Counted from the stretch's first letter, positions 1 through 15,200 are shown. The stretch is 64,000 nt of DNA from Saccoglossus kowalevskii (GCF_000003605.2 NW_003106599.1:48637-112636); one strand, 5' to 3'. Notes: generated by a model from the sequence alone, not told the origin. Made by a program: numbers and translations.

Positions 1-680
1 ATTTCACCGAGTTTACTGCATCGCAAATACAAAAAAAAATGATTTGCGACCGAAATGTACACAGGTCTCGTGTCCCTTGATTTTGTTGTGGCTCGCATAG
101 CCAATTCCTTCCCTGATGGCGCCCAGTACGTCCACGCCGCAAGGAGGCGAGAAGGATATTTTACATGAAGTCTTGTGCGCTTACTAAGCATGCAAAAATA
201 TAATGCGAGTTGCATTTGATTTAGAAATTTGTAATCTGTGGAAAAAAAAAATGTCTCCGACATACGGCATGGTCCGATTATTCGTCTGTGAACGCCTTTT
301 GAAGGCGGTTTACGACAACCAATGTTAACATATGACATACGTTTAAGGCTGCATGTCGCAATTTTGTTTTTTCGTGTAGTAACTGGTCAGACGACAAGAC
401 TGCTTAGTGCGTGCATGTTTGTTGGTTGGCAGAGGGACGAGTCTTAAACCGTTAGATGTCATCGCATTGTGTGAACTGATAGGGGTGTGATCCATGCGTT
501 GACAGTGATATATTGGACAACCTTTTGTTTTTGTTTCGCCTCGACGATTTTCTCCTTCATCCAAGACTTGCTTAACCGACGACTACACAGTGCGCAGACG
601 ACACCATAGCTGAGTCAGTCCCATGCTTTAACGCACGCGGCTTATTTTAAGTGTTTAAAGGCTGATTCGGGAGGCGACGT

Positions 681-694
681 GTTTCTATAGAAAC
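681..694. promoter_or_regulatory. RFX X-box-like palindrome
   Basis: GTTTCTATAGAAAC, perfect 14-base palindrome of the X-box type, 10.8 kb before Hox9/10. Confidence 0.4.
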
Positions 695-3600
695 CAGGTA
701 GGAACCCCGCCGTGTCAGTGCACATAAGGACAGGTATGTCAGTATTTTTTCACGCTGTTTTTTACGTTCGTCGGGGTAGCTTGATAGTAGCTATTACTCG
801 TTTTTTTTTATTTTCACGACTTGCAACCTATGTGATAGGGCGCTTGCCTGTCGAAGTCGTAACGTTTTATTTAGGACATTAATAATTACGTTAAGTCGAG
901 AAGTTGAATCAGCGTCCCGTTCATATTTACTCCCACATCAATGAATTATGTTACATATTTGAAAGAGGAGGTGTGGGGACTACCGATTAAGTGAATATGA
1001 ATTCTAAATTTAACGGCTGTGACATTTTTGTCGGCAGGGTTCACTGATTACACGGTGTGTTACGTTAATTTTATAACTCAATAAACGGGACGTTTTCCCG
1101 TTGTTGTTTTTTTTTATTATTTTCTTGGGAGGTTGGACCTCATTAAAAATGTCACAGACAAGAACTTGTCTATTATTTTGTGTACGATTTTCATGGTTAT
1201 CGGAATTATATTTGTCAACTTTTTTTCACACCCAGTATCGCGAGTTTGGCTACAGTACTCGCCGTCGCTACATTCTCGAAAATATGTGTTCAAGAAAGGT
1301 CATTTTAGTTCGTTCCATTCGATTGCTTCGGGTATGTTAGTGTTGTTTATACAGTCGATTTTTCTTCAAATGTTTGAATGTGGGGGTCGGTTATTGTTGG
1401 CACGTACGATATTGGCAAGTCAATCGTCGCATATTTGAATTCGATTGTGTGATTGTTGTGTAACTAGTGGCGTGCATATCCAGGCCGTAAGTACCGTCCG
1501 TCCGTGAGTGTTACACACGTGCCTCTAGATGAGGGGATTACGCAGCGGCCATTTGAAGTTACCATGTACCGTATATGTAGCGGTGCCAGCTGCAATGATG
1601 TACATAATAACCGTGCGGGTTCGCAGCTAATATAACTAATTTGACTGTTTGAACGTCCGCCATGATGAATTTGGTGTATTCTATTGGAAAAAGCCTGAAA
1701 CAGTAAATAGTCAGTGACTGCGACCATGCAGCGTTTCGACTCACTGAGTCCGTATTCTTCGAGAAAGATAAATTTGTTGTGGGAGGACCGGCCACATTCA
1801 GTCCGTTGTTACTGCAGATAAACGTGTTCTGTCCTGTTTCTTTCCCTATTTTTTTCTACAGCCAACTTATGTACAGTTTTTTTCTTTGCTCGTTCGAATT
1901 TGATGGAGCGTTCTACTTGCCCTCGGTGAATACCTTTGTCGAGGCAAAGTCACACGATAGTACCAGAAGCGATCGAGGCAACGTGTGACCCCTGACACGA
2001 ATTCAAAACTGGGCGTCTGGTACAGGGAATTGGGTTAATAACAATATTAGTGTTATTACGGGTATAGATAAATCTACGAAAATCTGTAATATATAGTTTA
2101 CATCCATGCAACAGTCAATTGATATATGTCCGAATACAGCGACCCGTAGCCCTGGGCTGTAGGTCCATGGTGCAGAGACACCGGTCGATGCGTCATAAAA
2201 TTCGCTCAATCGGGACGTACTCAAACAAATACGACTATATTTTCAAAGTAATAAAAAGTTATCATCTAGTGTGTGTATTTAGCCAATAACAATAAATCCA
2301 TTAAATTTACACCGATATTCTATTTTTGTTTTCTGTGTATTTTGAAAAGTTGTATAACTTCAACAATGCCAATGTTGTTCAGTGATTAGTTGTTACGTTT
2401 CGGTTTTTAATTTTAGCCAACTTTCGAGTTTGAACATCCGACACTCGGGGCGCTCACGATACAAATATTTTATTGGTGTAACTGTTCTGGGTCAGTGCAC
2501 CATGGCAACTGCGTCCCTTGCGACATCTGCGTGCACCTCCGTCGATATACTTGTGTTGTTTGGGCCCCGAAAGTCATTCGTGACAAGTACGGTTTCTCTG
2601 ACGGACATATTTTGGCAGAGCGAGTCCAAATTAGTTCAGTTTGATATTTTGTACTCTGAATCTTTCCGCCTAAGAGCCGGAAACAGACAGGGGTAAGTCC
2701 ATTTTTTTCTTATTCCGACGTGGACCAGTAAACCCCGTCCATGATTTCAGGACCGTTACCAGTGTATATTCGGTAATGCTGGTCTTTCATGCAATCGCAA
2801 ACGCCCCGCCACAAACGCGGAGAACCAGCATGGTGGACTCCCATTGCAGCAATAAAATCGGCGAGCAAGCATGAAATCAACAACTTGACGAGTTAGTTAA
2901 ACATTAACACAAAACGTGTTGAGTGGATACAGATACAAATTGTTGTTATTTCAGCATCCGGTCTGAGCTTCCGTTTACTTCCACTCCAAACGACATCAGT
3001 TCGGGCTGTTCTTATTGGAGTAAACATTGAAGGAACTAGACAGGTTTCAGTTTATCCAAACTTTCAATTCAAATGTTCAATTTACCTGACCACTTTACAC
3101 TAAGTAGCAGACCTCAACTCCCGCGAGACCACTCCGGACACCCAATCTATTAATATTTTACGGTCAAGTTACGAGTAGTATTAATCACCCTTTAAATACG
3201 CAAGTTAAAGTGAGACACTATTAATATTTATTTGAATATCCGGGCGTTGAACTTCAATTGAGAGAGTGGTCTACCTTCTTTTTTTTGGGGGGGGGGGGTA
3301 TTTTACCAATATTAGCTTGGCAGTATGTATAATGTTATATGCAAATTTCTTGAATCCAAATATATGTCAGCAGTGAGGACAATGAATCTATAACAGTACT
3401 ATGATCAAAATGTAATTTTAATGTGACGTTTTGATAGTCTTCTCACATATATGAGTGAAAAACACTCGACCCCCAAACCGAAGCATGGAAAGCATTATGG
3501 ACCATGTGTAGGGTTCCCCAAAGTTGTACATTTCGGCTTCTTAAAATCAAAACGACTCGCCCAAAACTACAGCTTTCATATGTATTGATCGCATAAATCG

Positions 3601-4176
3601 AGTTTCCAGATAGATAAAAAAAAAACTTTTTCATTCACAATATCGGCAAGTTAGTAACAAGACTGTTCCATTCAGCTTTTCAAAACTCTAAATGCAGACA
3701 AGTCGCGCGTCACATCCAAATTCGGTTCCATCAAAGCGTTGTTTGAAACAAAACTTTCACGCGTTTCTTGCAAATAATCCCCGCGTATATTACCTATTGT
3801 GTTGTTAAAAAATATCCGGTTCGTTTCGATGAGACAATGGAACAAACGGAAAACAAGGAAGCCGACATATTGGTTCGCATTCACGTTGGTGTTCGATGCG
3901 TTAATTGGAACTCTCCGGGGTGTATTTAATTACCAATCACAGGGCAAGTTTGTCTCATTTGTTTCTGTTCACCGATTCAAGTTAATAGCTCACATTCCTC
4001 ACAAATTAAGACGATACTCTGCAAGGAACAATTGCGTTGTTTTTGACACCTCTTAATAAGGAGATAAATGAACGAACGATACGCATGCGCAGAGAAATTA
4101 AACAGCAACTCTTTAAAAAAATCAAGAACTCGCGACACTTAGTCTTTGAACGATGTGAATTTACCTATTTTGTTGA

Positions 4177-4215
4177 TGACGTCATTGGTAACATTCAGAG
4201 AGTATACTGACGTCA
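4177..4215. promoter_or_regulatory. paired CRE palindromes
   Basis: Two perfect TGACGTCA sites (4177-4184 and 4208-4215) 31 bases apart. This is the full cAMP-response element bound by CREB/ATF factors. No nearby gene start is visible, so an enhancer role for Hox9/10 is only a possibility. Confidence 0.4.
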
Positions 4216-4284
4216 TAGGTATGTCTAAAAAGAAAAAAAACTTGTTGTTTCAGAATGATTTTAATAAAAGTTTTCATAAAAAGT

Positions 4285-4520
4285 TGATAGTATACTTAGC
4301 TAGCTAGTCTTATTAGCTAGCATGTTATTTTAGCTAATTTAGCTAATCCGTAATTTAGCTAATTCAAGATGTCGCTCATTTAACAGAAAGTATATTCTCA
4401 CAGGGAGATAGTGAATACTTTAGCTAAATTAAGATTCTGTTAATTCATGCCAAGAGTCAAATCCGCTAAAATTACATGCAGCTATTTCAACGTAGTCTAC
4501 AGTATTACATTGTTGCACTT
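4285..4520 (+). repeat. TTAGCTAA-rich dispersed repeat, copy 1
   Basis: Begins with several TTAGCTA words, then GATTCTGTTAATTCA, TCCGCTAAAATTACA, GCAGCTATTTCAACG and a CTACAGTATTAC end. The same blocks recur in the same order at 24700-24900. Confidence 0.6.
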
Positions 4521-6664
4521 ATTGCTATGCACGGAGGTTGGGTTGCCGCAATCCGTCCCTCTGTGAATCGTGAAAATACAATATGGCCGATGGACGCATG
4601 GACGGTCGTTAACGGGATGAGATGTTTTTACCTACGGAGTGATACAAGTTACCGAAATATATGGGATATGGAATGACTATTAAGAAACCTAATTGAACAC
4701 ACACAAAACTGGCAAAGCACTGATTTGACAATCCACATTCATCAGAATTTTTGGAAGCAACGAATTACTTGTCGTCCAATAACGGTTTCTGGCGCAACGC
4801 ACAGTATTTACCGTTTACGACGATACGGTATACAGCTCGGTTATTTGTCGGGCGTCGTCTTTAATTTCGCATGTTCCGTTGACAACTAAATGCGACAAAT
4901 CACCGCTACAGACTGACTCGATATCAACTATCAAATAGTAGAAAATATAATTTGGCGAAAAAATTTATACTCTGTTCGCGGTATATTAAAAAGCAAAAAA
5001 AATGAAGCAAAGCAGAAAAAAAAACTTTTTTTTCTGATAAACCACATTACTGAAAGCATAGTAATATTTTTTCCACTCTGACCCTAACTTAGGGCGATCA
5101 GTGACTGATAAAAAAGTTACGATCACGTGATATTCTACTTTTTTTTCGCTTTACCGATGTGAAAACAGATAAGAGAGCTCGCCATCGCCCCCCTCGACAT
5201 GATTACAATCCGCATTGCGTATTCATAAGCCAATGTAATTATTCCGCCAACTACAGTGTTATAAAAACAGATTGTCATTTCTGTCTCATCGTGTGAGCGC
5301 AGAACATACCACCGATGAATTATTACATGTGAGGTGGCGTCCACACTTTTTCTGGCGTCTGGGTGATGAGCGTTTTCGGTTTTGAATATTAGATGATCCT
5401 TTCGAAACGTGTCTATCGGTTAAATTTATGTATCTAGATATTGCGATAAGATGTGTGCCTTGGTAAGTTCGGACAAATTCTGGTAATACAAATAAGCGAA
5501 AAATTGTCAGCATTTGAAAATACAACATTATTGGTAATCATTTAACTTCAACGTCACATAAGGAATATTTCTGAATTTCTCTTCATGGGAAAACTGCTTC
5601 GATTCGTTCTTAAAATTAAGATGGTATATTTGTTTAGCGCACATGCCTTCCCTTGTCCTCGGAGGACGTTGAACGAAAGAAAGTGGCGTTAGTCATTGTA
5701 ATAATTTGGATGTCTAATAAAACAATTGTCCATTGTCGTTTGCATGCCATTAATTTAACTAAACAATAGTCTAATGTGATTGGATATTATTTTGGGATGA
5801 AATCGAGTATGACAAGTCCTCTATGGAAATTGATAGTATTGAACAAAAGATGTATTGTTTCAGCGGAAACGAGTTTCTTGTAACAACTTAATTGCCTGGG
5901 GACTCACACCTTCAACCGAGCTGGGAGATGGACGCCGGTTGTTCGTACAGTCAGCCATTACTGATTTAAGACGTCATTTAGCAGAAAGTTAATAGATGCG
6001 ACCACGTGTTTTGTAGTGGGAGATGACATTGACTGCTCCGTGGGGAGAGAGGTATTACGGCAGAAATGCGACGCAACACTATTGGTTTACTCAGCCCATA
6101 TGTTATGCATACTCACTCGCGTTAATTCCGAAATCAGCAGAGGGGAAAACGGTGATTGCATAATCGTTTAAGTTGGATCCTGACCCGGTTGCCGTGGGGG
6201 AAATTGCGGCGCCACGTGTGTCATAATACCGGACGTGTTTACGTGATAGTAGTTTTTCTTAGAGCCATGGTACTATGATGTCGATTCGTATTTGAAAATT
6301 GGAACATTTGAACTGTATGTTACTCCAAGCTTTATTAGATATTGTTCGATGTTGACAGAGCTGAATTTACATTATACTGAGCTTTTACATTTCATGCCTT
6401 GCTCAAAGGGTCCCCGTCACGGTGCACGTGGTTGCTGCTGCCAGAGATAGTTGACCTGCCTGGTCGCCATGTCCCATCACATACCACTCGTACCATCAAA
6501 CACCCTATGGTCTACGCATAGTGCATTCCGACAACGTTCTCACCCGACCAAAATATACTTAAAATATACTCGAAGTAATCTCCCGACACTGGGTAAATCT
6601 CTACGGAAAACTCAAATTTACTCGGGGGAGGGGGGCTAAACAAGACAAATACGATATAGCGCCA

Positions 6665-6780
6665 CATTCGTCGCGCCGCGGTTCCAGTCTCGTGTATAGA
6701 AACTACGTGTATGTGATTTTACACGCGTTTATATATTAATAGGCTGCGTGGGTCGCACGTCGAACACGACGAGATGCGTT
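6665..6780. mobile_element. possible relic of MITE family B
   Basis: Contains TTCGTCGCGCCGCGG, then TTTTACACGCGTT and GTCGAACACGACGAGATGCG, in family B order. No TTAA ends survive. Confidence 0.35.
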
Positions 6781-9700
6781 TGAACTCATACGGGTTTCAC
6801 AGTGGTACGTTTGGCGCGGCGCGGTAGTATCACCTCTATCAGCACATAGGCGAGACCTTATGAAAATCGTCTAGCCCGCCGTAAACTTTGGTGGGATATA
6901 GTTCGGAGAGGATGGATATTTTAACACTTATCACATCCCGGCATGTCACGTGTTTATATAAACCTTATTATCGCCATTGTGTATAATGCACGTTGTACAT
7001 GCCATTCGAATTTATTACGCCACCGTGATTATTCAAGATGAGGCATTGCTGATCAATCCTCATGAAAAGAATACTCATATTTTTGCCAATTGTTTTTGCT
7101 ACAGTCGTTAAACCGCGCACTGTTATATTATTTATGAAATAGACGGTAGTGACGCCGCGATTTCGTGACAAATGTCTGAAAAATCAGATCGAGATGTCAA
7201 ACCTCAGCATACGGTGGTAATTGCTTTGTGTGTGTGTGTGTGCCTGTATACTTCCCCTCACTAAATTGTCAAGAGTAGCCAAGCTACACTGAATACGTAT
7301 CAATGTTTCCACTGGGTACACGCTGTGTGCAAAATCCGGGACAGTCTTTAGGCTTCTTGGTGCAACGGAGATCGCCAGGAAAGAACAGGATGGGATGATC
7401 TGGACCACGCGTGTATGAGCCCTGTGATCCGGAATCACTGTATATAGATCAAACCCTGGAAAGATTACGTGAATAGGGCGTTTATAATTAATACACGTGT
7501 TTAACACTCGGTGGGTTACAACGTTCCAAGTGCCCCCAGTAACATCATTGGGCTGACATGAGATTATCTCGATGTGTCCATGGAAGACATATCCTCCATG
7601 TGATGTGGCTCTAAATCGATATCACAAGTCTGGAACACGTGACGAAGGAGACATTCTACGAAGAGTCACGGGAGAGTACGAGATGACAATTTACCTCGCC
7701 CCTTTTGAAGCGACTGTGATCAGGCATAGTATTGATCTAACGAGCTTTCTAAAACTAGCGAACATTTTCTATCGTGCATAAATTTGCTAAATACAAAGTG
7801 GAGCGGATCCTAATATTTTGTGATCGACGCGAACTTGGGAAACAACGCCACCATCGGCATTCGTCGATGAGATGTCATATTGTTGTCGTCTTCGTGCGAA
7901 AAGAAAAAAGAGCAAAGATGATGCTCTCACATGAACTTGAAAAATCACCGTCTTCTGAAATATATCCGTTAAATAAACACACACGCACGTAAAAACAATA
8001 TAACAGCGTGTCGATTAGATAACAGACAAAAATATATAAAAAGAAATGTATAATGGAATCTAGGCTATCTTACTAATAACTACGCGATAGTTTTGAACCA
8101 TTCCCGGCATTTCTAGAGAGTTTATTGCCGTCGGCGACCTTCGACAAAGAACGGTTAAGCCCATAGCGCACGTGCGCGGCGTGTTAATTGCGACTTGGGT
8201 TGTTTACTAATTCTAAAAAGGGATAACATGTGTCAAAGTCATTGTCACGATGAGACTAATTACTTCACACACAGTGATATCCATGGGCACGTTTGTACTA
8301 CACCGTGCGTGGATTATTTCCACACTTTGCTTCGAAGGACACAAATTGATTATCAACGCCCCGTTTTACAGAATCGTTTTTTTTTTCTCCAACATCAATG
8401 TCGGAAATTTCTTCAACCGTCTTTATTTTAAATATTTTCCTCTGGCTTAAAAATCGGGAAAGGGAGCATTTGTGAAATGTCTGTTTTGAACGAAATAACA
8501 TTAAATTTGAAAAAATATAACTGTGTACAGATAGTTGTGACGGAATGTATTGATGGGTATATTATATATTTTATTTGAAATACATATCACTTTTCTGAGC
8601 CGCCGTTGTCACATTTCACAATAGCAACGAAACCTGCGCTGAGTTATCTCTACATTTATAATCGGTTAGAAATCTTCCTATCTTCCCTATCCACTGTCTA
8701 GCTACTCTGTTGGCAAAAGATAAATAACGAACCTGTTATTTTAGAAGCCGGATAGCTCGGAGTACAATTCTAAAAATACGAAGCCATCGGGTCTGTCTGT
8801 GATGTTAGTCCAAACGGTGTATCAAGTTTAAGTACACACTTATGCAGTCTACTTTATAAACACAGAAGGTAATTTCGATTTTTGAGGGAAAAAAAACAAT
8901 AGATATATGGATTGAGAATACGGGAAAACTAGACGATGGATTTAAAAATCTTTGTAAATATTATTTTTTTAACATCATAATGTAATTGATCCCTTTAAGT
9001 GTTATTATATCACACGTCATTTTTTCATGCTAGAAGTTAGTAATTACGACTGTTTTTCAAAACGTCTTGTATCAAGCGAGCATTCTTACAATATGGTCGC
9101 TGTAATAGGGCCTTTTTCAATTACAGACTATTATATCGGGGTCGACCGTCGAGTGCAACATCTTGCCTTGTTGCGATGTGTTTCCGCAGTCCGACGGACA
9201 ACAACACTATTTTAAACCCCTACTACTTTACAATTACCTACAAAGCAACATTGTAAACACACTAACACTTTCTATACTATCTTGTCCGCCCTGGGCGATG
9301 AAAACAAGTCAATTTCCGAGTCGTTTCTCGATCTGAATCCGCCTTTTCTCAGACTCGTTTAGTTGGATTGATACAACAGATTTGTTGCGTAGTAGTTCAT
9401 TACATATGAAGCATGTTAAATAATAAACTATTTTAAATTAAACTTCACCAAGCGTTGGTCAATTTGCGTAAGGTCCACGACACGTCATAACACGTGGCTC
9501 GGCATCTACGGGACCCAAAGCTTTGTTTGCCACATAGCGCTCCCAAAAACCTGTCGTTTTGGTGAAATGAATTATATTTTTATAACTTAATATTGACTGT
9601 AATAACCAACGTAAAAGGGATCCCAGACCAAGCTGTTCGCAATCTGGTGCACAAAAATCAATAAGTAGTCGTAAAACCAATCTTTCGCGGCTGCGTGACA

Positions 9701-11533
9701 AACCTCATAGCTAACACTTCACTTATAGCTACAAACAATCCACGGTAAACAATAAAACGTGTTACATGTAAACCTGTGTTTGGTTTGCAATAAAATCTCG
9801 ACAGCTTATTAGGGGGGAAGTGTCACCAGAATCAGTGTTATGAAAGCCGGTAACACCACCCTTCCTTCTCCGCCGACCACCGCCACCCGAACCAGACCAC
9901 CCCAAGCATTAAAACTGAGTGTTTCTCCGATATAGACACCCGCTCTCCTGTCGAACCATACCAACATATATACTGTATTTAAAAAAAAAAAAAAAAAACA
10001 ATAACAAGAAAACGTACACATATGATCAACTCAGACCATTTATATATTTATAATGTTCACAATGTTAACCCTTTTTTAATATTTAATATAAATTAAACTG
10101 CGTGAATTATTTTGCGTTGGCTTGGGATAATCTAAGGACGAGGCGTTACGAGCAGTTTGTGGTAAAGCGACCACTATCGGGCAAACGCAGAAATTTTTTT
10201 TTTCTCGTTCAAATACTGAAAACATTGCGATTCAAAGCATGTGAGAAAGTTATTTCATATTCATGTTTATAGTTGGAATTTCTACTACAGGTTGGATAAG
10301 TTAACGAAAAGGCGTTTTATGTATGTATTGTGTGCGCGCAGCTAAGTGAACATTCTCGTGACTGCGCCGCCATAGGACCATTATGTGCACATTTCATCAA
10401 CGCACATTGAATATACATGGCGGTGAGGAAATAATAGGAATTCAGTGATCGACCATTTATTATGTTAAAAGAAACCTCGGGTTGAAGTTCACATGCATTT
10501 TCTAAATGATTAGTAGCTGGTACGTTCATTCACTTGTTGAATATTTCTAGTGAGCGGCCACTGGAACCGATTGACTTGGATGCATGTTGTACTTTTAACT
10601 TGTCGACCGGAGAGTTTGCATTTCTAAGCGTAGTCTTAATAGTTAGTGCGCAGAAGGATGCGATGACGAATCGTTCTGGGTTGTTATAGGCAAACGCAGT
10701 GTCTCAGTACGTTTCCGTTACGTTTGATTCCGTCACGGCGAATATCGACGGTATGTGGGTGTTGTTGTTTTTTGTATCGTAACGTGACCGTACTATGTGC
10801 TAACGTGAACAGATTTTAACAAATAGTTTAGTTGGTCGAGCTTTTTTTATTTTTCGACGGTAATAAATTCAACTTGAATTTCACTGAATTCCAGAGCACG
10901 TGTACAATCGATTGTGATTCTAGCGAGCCAATCACCACGATTAGGCGCGCAATTGAAAATTACGTACGCCACGTTGAAAACAAAATGCGGTGACTTTCCC
11001 TACCTTATGAGATGATCCACAGTATTCGGAGAACGCGGACAAAGGCCGTATTTTCCACAGGAGCCCACGTTCATATGCGGGCACGGAGACGACTGTCCCA
11101 TGTAACGGTCTATAAGCGATGTTATAAGAGGCAACAAAATCAAACAGTGACTTGCTCGTCGCTACTAAATCTCCGATTGATCGTTATTTTTTACAGAAAT
11201 ACTAGTCTTTATTCATCCAAAACGGCGAGCGTTTATTAATGTATCATAAAATGCTAGGGAAGTGTTCGCAGTTAACGTTATCGAGAGGGAAAAAGTGTCG
11301 AAATTTACGACTACAGAAAATACGCGTTACGACGGAACCCGGGATTCATTATTGATATGGGTGGCGACCGTGGGAAATTTATCATTGACACAAGCGACGT
11401 GATTGGTTCGTCATTGACTCTGACAATTTCTACCCTTTTCTTTTATGCTAATTAGGGTCATCTGCAGTTTTATCACTAGTGACACTGTATTGACTGGCTT
11501 TACCGTGGTGAATATACGAGGCGAACATAAAAA

Positions 11534-12284
11534 ATGACAACAGCGGGTTCGGCTTTTTGTGTGAATTCTCTCATCAGCTCGGAGGAGAACGAAGCATTGC
11601 TGCGGAATCCGGCTGACATCCCGTCGGCAGGGAACCAGCCGATCGACTCAAAATGTGGACTGCTAATCCCCAAAACAACGGAGCCGGCGATGGCATCTGC
11701 AGCCGCCCAGGGAATGAGCCTGCACTCGTCTTCAGCAAATCTGTACCCGAGCGGCGGCGATCAAAACACCTATACGAACGCCTGGTACTACCCGAGCACG
11801 GAGCAGAACTATGCCTCGATGCAAGTGACTGGACTTCACGATACAGAGTACGACTCAAATCCCTACGGATTTTCAATTGGAGCACAGAAAAACTATGACT
11901 CCAGTTCCCTGATGTCGTCCAACTCAAATTTCTACCCGTTTCAGGCGAGGCAAGGATACGATCGCTACCATACGAATGGATACCCGACAACCAACGGAAC
12001 AGGGATACACCACGTCGAGTACGGAAATCTCAAGTACAACACGATAACACAGAGACAGCGATATTCGGGTTCATATCCGTATGAAAACACCAATTCTTAC
12101 TCGTCGCCAATGTCTTCGTCCTCTTCGTCAGCGTGTCGACTCCAGAACTCAAAGACAAACTTGGCAGCTACGAGTCCAACCAGTACTGGCAGTGAAAGCC
12201 GCTCGCCAGCCAAAAGCGAAGGTAGCCCCATCGGCACCAATAATAACAACAACAGCACCAATTCTACAACACCGAAAACAGAAG
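11534..12284 (+). CDS. Hox9/10: Hox9/10 coding exon 1 (transactivation half)
   Basis: First coding exon of a posterior Hox transcription factor. It encodes residues 1-250 plus the first base of codon 251. The ATG at 11534 has an A at -3 and an in-frame TAA two codons upstream (11528-11530), so the start is firm. The N-terminus FCVNSLIS (about residues 8-15) resembles the short conserved N-terminal motif of Hox proteins. The rest is a Ser/Asn/Tyr-rich low-complexity region, with a run of six Ser at 194-199 and five Asn at 236-240, as expected for a disordered activation region. The exon ends at a good donor (AAG/GTAAGA, GT at 12285), intron phase 1. Joining to 22769 gives a continuous 339-aa protein. 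The open frame runs 42 codons into the intron if unspliced. Assignment to Hox9/10 rests on the homeodomain in exon 2; the exon pairing is inferred from splice signals and phase. Confidence 0.93.
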
Positions 12285-15200
12285 GTAAGATACCATTAAT
12301 TATTTTTATCCTGGCGTTTCCATTTGATTGCTCGACCTGTTTTGTCCGATTCATTTTGTCGCGCTGTACCACTGACAATCGACTTCGGCATGTAGCGCAC
12401 AAGAACGGTTAATCACATGCCCACTGGACTTACAGACAGATATTATTCGGCTGGCTATCTCAAAAATGTGTCTGAATTTTGACCACGGTCTTGAACTGTT
12501 TGCGGACCTTCTAAAAATTAGCGTACACGCATAGATACAAGCAACAAAACTGTCAGTGAGTTGTCAACCCCGATAGCCACAGGCAAAACAAGGAGGTCAG
12601 TCTTGTACACGGTATATAAGCTACCATGTATGTAAGTAGCAACACGCTGTTAGGTTAATTTTACCGATTCCCCTCCCGTGTTAAGACAGATAATTTAAGT
12701 TCCTGGAGGATATAGTTTGTTATGTGGGCTGAGAAACTGTGTTGTTGTTATTATCATAACATTTCATGTTGTGAGAACACGTCTCGCACACCCGTGTGTG
12801 TATTGATTTGTGTATCGCGTATTGCTATGTACAAGACTGTGTCTTCCTGGCGTACGACGATTTTAATAACACAACATGTTCCGAGTATACAGGATAGGAA
12901 CTGGGTCTTTTAATGGTTTTTTTTCACCGATTACAGCTCAGTTGGGGGTGTTCGACTCTTGTTTCGGGCACCACTCGAGATCAGAGAGACCGACCGTCGA
13001 TTATTTACCTGTTTTGCATTCCTTCTAGGCATTAATGGTTTTATAACTTTACAACTAGGCGCGATGTTCTTGAGAAAGCTGGTTTTATTACCGGCGTTGC
13101 ATAACGAACGGGGTTTGGAGGCGGCGAAGTGGGGGTAACACAGAGCGTACACCGACCATCTGTGTCTCCCTAATAGGTACCGTACTTGTACCCATACTTT
13201 TCCCATTGTGTTAGGCCGATCGTAGTGACAAAACGAGTCGGCTGCTATAAACCACGTTGTAGCGAGAGAGAGAGAGAGTGTGTGTGTGAAGCTAATTTCG
13301 TTGTAGACGTTTTAATTACACGCTGCCTGTGTACATACGGGCCTATTGCGTATGCTGATGTCGGGGACCCGTGTTTTCTTTGGTACAACGTGACAGTGTT
13401 GGGTCCATTACGCATGTACCGTACGCGGCATGTGCTGATCGCTCGACACTAAAACGTTGGGCAACCTCTGTATAGTTCAACGCAAACACTATTCTAGAAA
13501 ATAGTTCTAAACGAATGCGATGACGTCACCGTGGCGCATGCACCATTAAGTATTATTGGTAGGATAGTTGTTTGGTTTAGGAATAATCCGGGAAACAACA
13601 GTTTTATTTTTTCACAATAGGTCAAAATATGGTAAAATTGCAGCGTTTATTTCATAATCGGGAATGGAACATTCGGGGATTCTCTAAACCGGTGCTACGA
13701 CAAGTCAAAAGAATTCTCACGTTTAACATGTATAGATTTTCGACTGAAAAGAATATATATATATATATGTATATTATAGAGAGAGATACAAAGACCAATT
13801 GGAAACTCACTACCTATTACGGATCTGCTGTGTAGTTGCTCAAATATTCTAACAAAACCGCAACATTTCCAGAAATGTACGACTAAATTTGATAGTCGCT
13901 TTGCGCAAGACACTGTATATGCTACGACGTTGGGACCATATGTACAGGAAAAGTTAGTTAGGTATATATTCAGTAATAACTTCAACGTTGAAAAAACAAC
14001 AACACCCGGAATGGTAAATATACCGATTCAAACTACAGAGAATTTATTTACGAATGAAGGAATACATTACTATTTAGTTTGCATTGATACGCTGCGTTGT
14101 TTTAAATTCGTAGTGCATAACACGGAAATAAACAACACCCAGTAGCCATCGTAATGTCTACAGCACTAGTCAGTTGAAAAACGTTTTATCGTCTTAATAG
14201 TTTTTTAAAAATATAGTAAATTGCATGCCCCGGTGTATTTTTTTTCGCAAAAATGGGGTACTTAACGTCAAATTATAAAGTATCGTGGCAATACACCTAG
14301 AGGGCCAGTGAGAATGATGTGTACACGATCTGCGTAATTGAAGTACGCCTGCAGATATGAGTTGCACTTTTATCGTGAAAATGAGGGATACATATTTTGG
14401 GAGCAGGCTGGTTATATGATAAGATGACACTAAATTGCGACCAGCAGGTGCGTGGCATTCGGGTAATAGCGTCCATACTAATTAAGTTTATCGTTGATTA
14501 CGATAATTACGGTGGTAATTTTACCTGTTTTAGCTAGCTAGTGGATAAAAAAAAACTGTACTCAGTCTGTGTTCTAAGTGGAACGCTTAAAGCGCAAAGC
14601 CCTTGTTACTTAGTCCGGGGGCGCAAATTTTGGGCGACACATGGCGGGGTAGAGTGCACCAATCTCTAACGTAAATTGACTCTCTTGCGATAAATAATCA
14701 AATAAATTAAATAATTTCTTAAACTAATTTCATAAGTATCGAAGCAGCATATTTGAATAGGCATGTTTTTTTTTAGTTTCTTGATGTACTGGTAATACGA
14801 AAACTTGATCGATATATGTAAATCTGTCTGTAAAAATGACGTTCGATCATATTGATATTTGGATGAAATTACGCAATCGTCATATTTTCACGATTGTGAT
14901 TGAGCTGAGATGAGCTGAAAACAGGTGTGGTTGTGAATCTGTGTACACGTAACAGAGAACGTTATCACGTGACGACTCACACCTGGCCGCACGATCAGAA
15001 CGAAGACGTGTAGAGAATCCAGGAAGATTTAAACCCCGCACGACACGTGGTTACTACGTTATCATTACGTCACATTGGATGGCTTCGGTGAATCTCTGTC
15101 ACTCAGTCGTTCGAACAGAGACGCGCCCCAACCAGCGGTTAGAACGCGCGACCACAAATATTACATCAATCGTTTTCGTTTTTGATGCTGCGCGTTTTGT

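Larger units (their letters stand above)
1..11533. other. non-coding DNA 5' of Hox9/10
   Basis: 11.5 kb with no convincing gene; the open frames are short and match nothing I recognise. It is expected to lead toward Hox11/13 in an ordered cluster. Visible elements: an X-box-like palindrome at 681, a paired CRE at 4177 and 4208, a TTAGCTAA-rich dispersed repeat at 4285-4520, a relic resembling MITE family B at about 6665-6780, a short (GT)n at 7227-7242, a poly-G tract near 3287-3298, and many CACGTG hexamers. The Hox9/10 promoter should lie near the right end, but I see no clear TATA box; an ATTGG (inverted CCAAT) occurs near 11402. Confidence 0.7.

Noticed and set aside
3287-3298. Poly-G tracts (also near 17650, 21521, 26009, 32169) as G-quadruplex signals
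   Set aside because: Single uninterrupted G runs next to T or A runs; simple slippage tracts are a sufficient explanation.
11574-11990. 138-codon minus-strand frame over Hox9/10 exon 1
   Set aside because: Antisense shadow of a GC-richer real exon.
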